A stretch of DNA of 6,793 bases from an uncultured cyanobacterium (GTDB lineage Bacteria > Cyanobacteriota > Vampirovibrionia > Gastranaerophilales > Gastranaerophilaceae). Within the stretch, counting starts at the first letter, position 1. Every line of letters starts with the position of its first letter. Position numbers and translations under genes: made by a program. Location: NCBI GenBank assembly GCA_945836835.1, contig CAMAML010000067.1, forward strand, positions 1-6,793, in the 5' to 3' direction. Shown piece by piece: positions 5,292 to 6,793 of this stretch. The notes below the pieces were generated by a model. The model ran no database searches. It worked only from the letters and a program-made list of their open reading frames with translations, and was not told the origin of the DNA.

Positions 5292-6737
5292 CTATCCTAA
5301 AATTTCTTTTAAGAGTTGGTTTACGACCTGCGGATTAGCTCTGCCCTTGGTTTCTTTCATAACCTGTCCGACAAAGAACCCGAAAAGTTGAACTTTACCG
5401 TTCTTGTATGCAGTTACCTGATTAGGGTTTGCGTCCGCAACTTTTTGACATATTTCTTTGATTGCCCCGGTATCCGTAATCTGGCTCAAACCTTTCTTTT
5501 CAACTATTTCTTTTGCAGACGTACCGTCTTTTAGCATGTCGACGATAATTTGCTTCCCGATGTTGTTTGAAATAGTGTTCTTTTCGATTAAGCCGATTAA
5601 CTCCGTCAAGTTTTCAGGGGTTAATTTGGTTTCGGTTATGTCCAATTTGGTTTCTTTCAAGTATGCCGCAATTTCGCCCATAATAAAGTTTACGGCGATT
5701 TTTGGCGTCCCACCGAGTTCCAAGACCTTGTCAAAGAACAGTGCAAGGCTCATTTGTTCGACGATTACGCTTGCATCATATTCGCTCAATCCCAACCCCT
5801 GGTATCTTTCACGTTTTTGTTGCGGAAGTTCAGGCATTTTTTCTCTGATACTTTCGACCCATTCTCTTGAAATTTCCAACGGCATAAGGTCGGGTTCAGG
5901 GAAGTATCTGTAGTCGTGAGCGTCCTCTTTACCTCTCATAGAGCGGGTTTCTCTGCTGTTGTCGTCCCAAAGTCTTGTTTCTTGAACGACTTCGCCGCCT
6001 TCTTCAACGATTTCGATTTGACGGTCGATTTCGTATTCGATAGCTCTTTGAAGTGCCGAAAAACTGTTTACGTTCTTGATTTCGGCACGTGTGCCAAATT
6101 CTTTTGAACCTTTTGGCATAATCGAGATGTTTGCGTCACATCTCATTGAACCTTCTTCGAGGTTTCCGTCGCAAACACCGATGTAGCGGACGATATTTCT
6201 CAATTCTTCCATGTAAGCTCTTGCCTCGTCGGAGCTTCTCATATCAGGTTCGGATACGATTTCCAACAACGGAGTGCCTGCTCTGTTGAGGTCAACAAGC
6301 GAATAGCTTGAACCTGCAAGCCCATCTGCGCCCGCGTGAACGAGTTTTCCCGCATCTTCTTCAAGGTGTGCACGGGTGATACCGATTTTTTTGCCCTTGA
6401 TGTTCAAGTAACCGTTTACGCAAATAGGTTCGTCGTACTGTGAAATTTGATAACCTTTTGGCAAATCCGGATAGAAATACTGTTTTCTGTCAAATTTGCA
6501 ACGGGAAGGAATAGTGCAATTAAGCGCAAGTCCCGTCAAAATCCCCATATTGACGCATTCTTTGTTCAAAACGGGTAAAACCCCGGGCATACCTATGGTG
6601 ATAGGACAAGTCTGAGTGTTCGGCTCTTTCCCGAACTCCGTCCCGTCCGGTGCAAAGATTTTGGACTTGGTTTTTAATTGTGCGTGAACTTCCAATCCTA
6701 TAACGACTTCGTATTTATCTCGTAAACTGTTTTCCAT
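5292..6737 (-). CDS. gatB: Asp-tRNA(Asn)/Glu-tRNA(Gln) amidotransferase subunit B
   Basis: GatB is the tRNA-binding and kinase subunit of the GatCAB complex. The complex activates Glu-tRNA(Gln) or Asp-tRNA(Asn) with ATP and amidates it using ammonia from GatA. The 481-residue length is normal. Family motifs are in order: YEVVIGLEVHAQL (9-21), FGKEPNTQTCPITIGMPG (35-52), KQYFYPDLPKGYQISQYD (85-102), HLEEDAGKLVH (124-134), SLVDLNRAGTPLLEIVSEPD (146-165), then DYRYFPEPDL. The C-terminal ~150 residues form the helical YqeY-like tRNA-binding domain (ending NPQVVNQLLKEILG). The start is set by AAGGAGC six bases upstream. gatA and gatC are not in the window, so here gatB is not followed by them. It ends at a strong terminator. 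Its presence implies that at least one of GlnRS or AsnRS is missing or supplemented in this organism. Confidence 0.97.
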   Translation of the reverse strand: MENSLRDKYEVVIGLEVHAQLKTKSKIFAPDGTEFGKEPNTQTCPITIGMPGVLPVLNKECVNMGILTGLALNCTIPSRCKFDRKQYFYPDLPKGYQISQYDEPICVNGYLNIKGKKIGITRAHLEEDAGKLVHAGADGLAGSSYSLVDLNRAGTPLLEIVSEPDMRSSDEARAYMEELRNIVRYIGVCDGNLEEGSMRCDANISIMPKGSKEFGTRAEIKNVNSFSALQRAIEYEIDRQIEIVEEGGEVVQETRLWDDNSRETRSMRGKEDAHDYRYFPEPDLMPLEISREWVESIREKMPELPQQKRERYQGLGLSEYDASVIVEQMSLALFFDKVLELGGTPKIAVNFIMGEIAAYLKETKLDITETKLTPENLTELIGLIEKNTISNNIGKQIIVDMLKDGTSAKEIVEKKGLSQITDTGAIKEICQKVADANPNQVTAYKNGKVQLFGFFVGQVMKETKGRANPQVVNQLLKEILG

Positions 6738-6756
6738 AATTGCTCCTTATGCGTAA

Positions 6757-6781
6757 TTTAAAGATTAATCTCTTCTTTAAA
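6757..6781. repeat. AT-rich inverted repeat upstream of gatB
   Basis: TTTAAAGA (6757-6764) and TCTTTAAA (6774-6781) are perfect inverted copies with a 9-nt loop, 20 bp upstream of the gatB ATG. There is no U-tract next to it. It could be part of a promoter or operator, or be chance in AT-rich DNA at the window edge. Confidence 0.3.
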
Positions 6782-6793
6782 CCGTTTGTTTGT

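Noticed and set aside
5458..5913. Plus-strand frame opposite gatB
   Set aside because: It is antisense to conserved GatB sequence, with no ribosome site or recognisable motif.

Overview
This window looks like chromosomal DNA of a low-to-medium-GC, uncultured-type bacterium. The best lineage guess is a gut Gastranaerophilales/'Melainabacteria' relative. The guess rests on the type IV pilin-like gene, which has a FTLAEVLITLG helix followed by a C-x-S-M-V-x-D-I-N-G-x-x-G-P-N-K motif, a combination I associate with that group. It is an inference from protein style; no rRNA or other marker is present. Housekeeping content is limited to gatB, an amidotransferase subunit needed where Gln-tRNA or Asn-tRNA is made indirectly.

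Layout. (1) Bases 1-1293: a predicted secreted protein of unknown function (51-896, +) converges on and overlaps by 28 bp a small membrane-anchored or secreted protein (869-1168, -). (2) Bases 1294-2364: a GT4-type glycosyltransferase (+). It and the first gene carry an extended -10 promoter placed exactly so that transcription would begin at the A of the start codon, which suggests leaderless mRNAs. (3) Bases 2393-4149: a divergent pair made of a small XRE-family regulator (-) and a pilin-like surface protein (+). Between them lies a perfect-consensus sigma-70 promoter with a 20-bp perfect palindrome in its spacer, plus two further half-sites in helical phase. (4) Bases 4165-6737: a SIS-domain sugar-phosphate isomerase/deaminase-like gene downstream of gatB, both on the minus strand. 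An intrinsic terminator sits between them and fixes the SIS start at 5220.

The most interesting object is the pilin-like gene. Its N-terminal leader is interrupted by a 138-bp in-frame insert built from ~35-bp units, each a 6-bp-stem/3-nt-loop palindrome, an 8-nt spacer and GGAGACGAAGGG. The insert is bounded by two copies of the FTLAE codons that differ only at synonymous sites. The same DNA repeat is read in two different frames, so the repeat appears conserved as DNA and not as protein. This recalls in-frame palindromic elements such as those of Rickettsia. It leaves the protein with a 77-residue prepilin leader. The C-terminal ~120 residues resemble a C-type-lectin-like module, the fold commonly diversified by diversity-generating retroelements, but no reverse transcriptase or template repeat lies in the window.

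Working model (inference): the XRE protein represses both itself and a very strong promoter for an envelope-displayed, lectin-tipped pseudopilin. The neighbouring glycosyltransferase and SIS enzyme may serve envelope or amino-sugar metabolism, but nothing in the arrangement shows co-regulation. No tRNA, rRNA, CRISPR array, transposase or IS end was seen, and there is no gene-free stretch longer than 300 bp.
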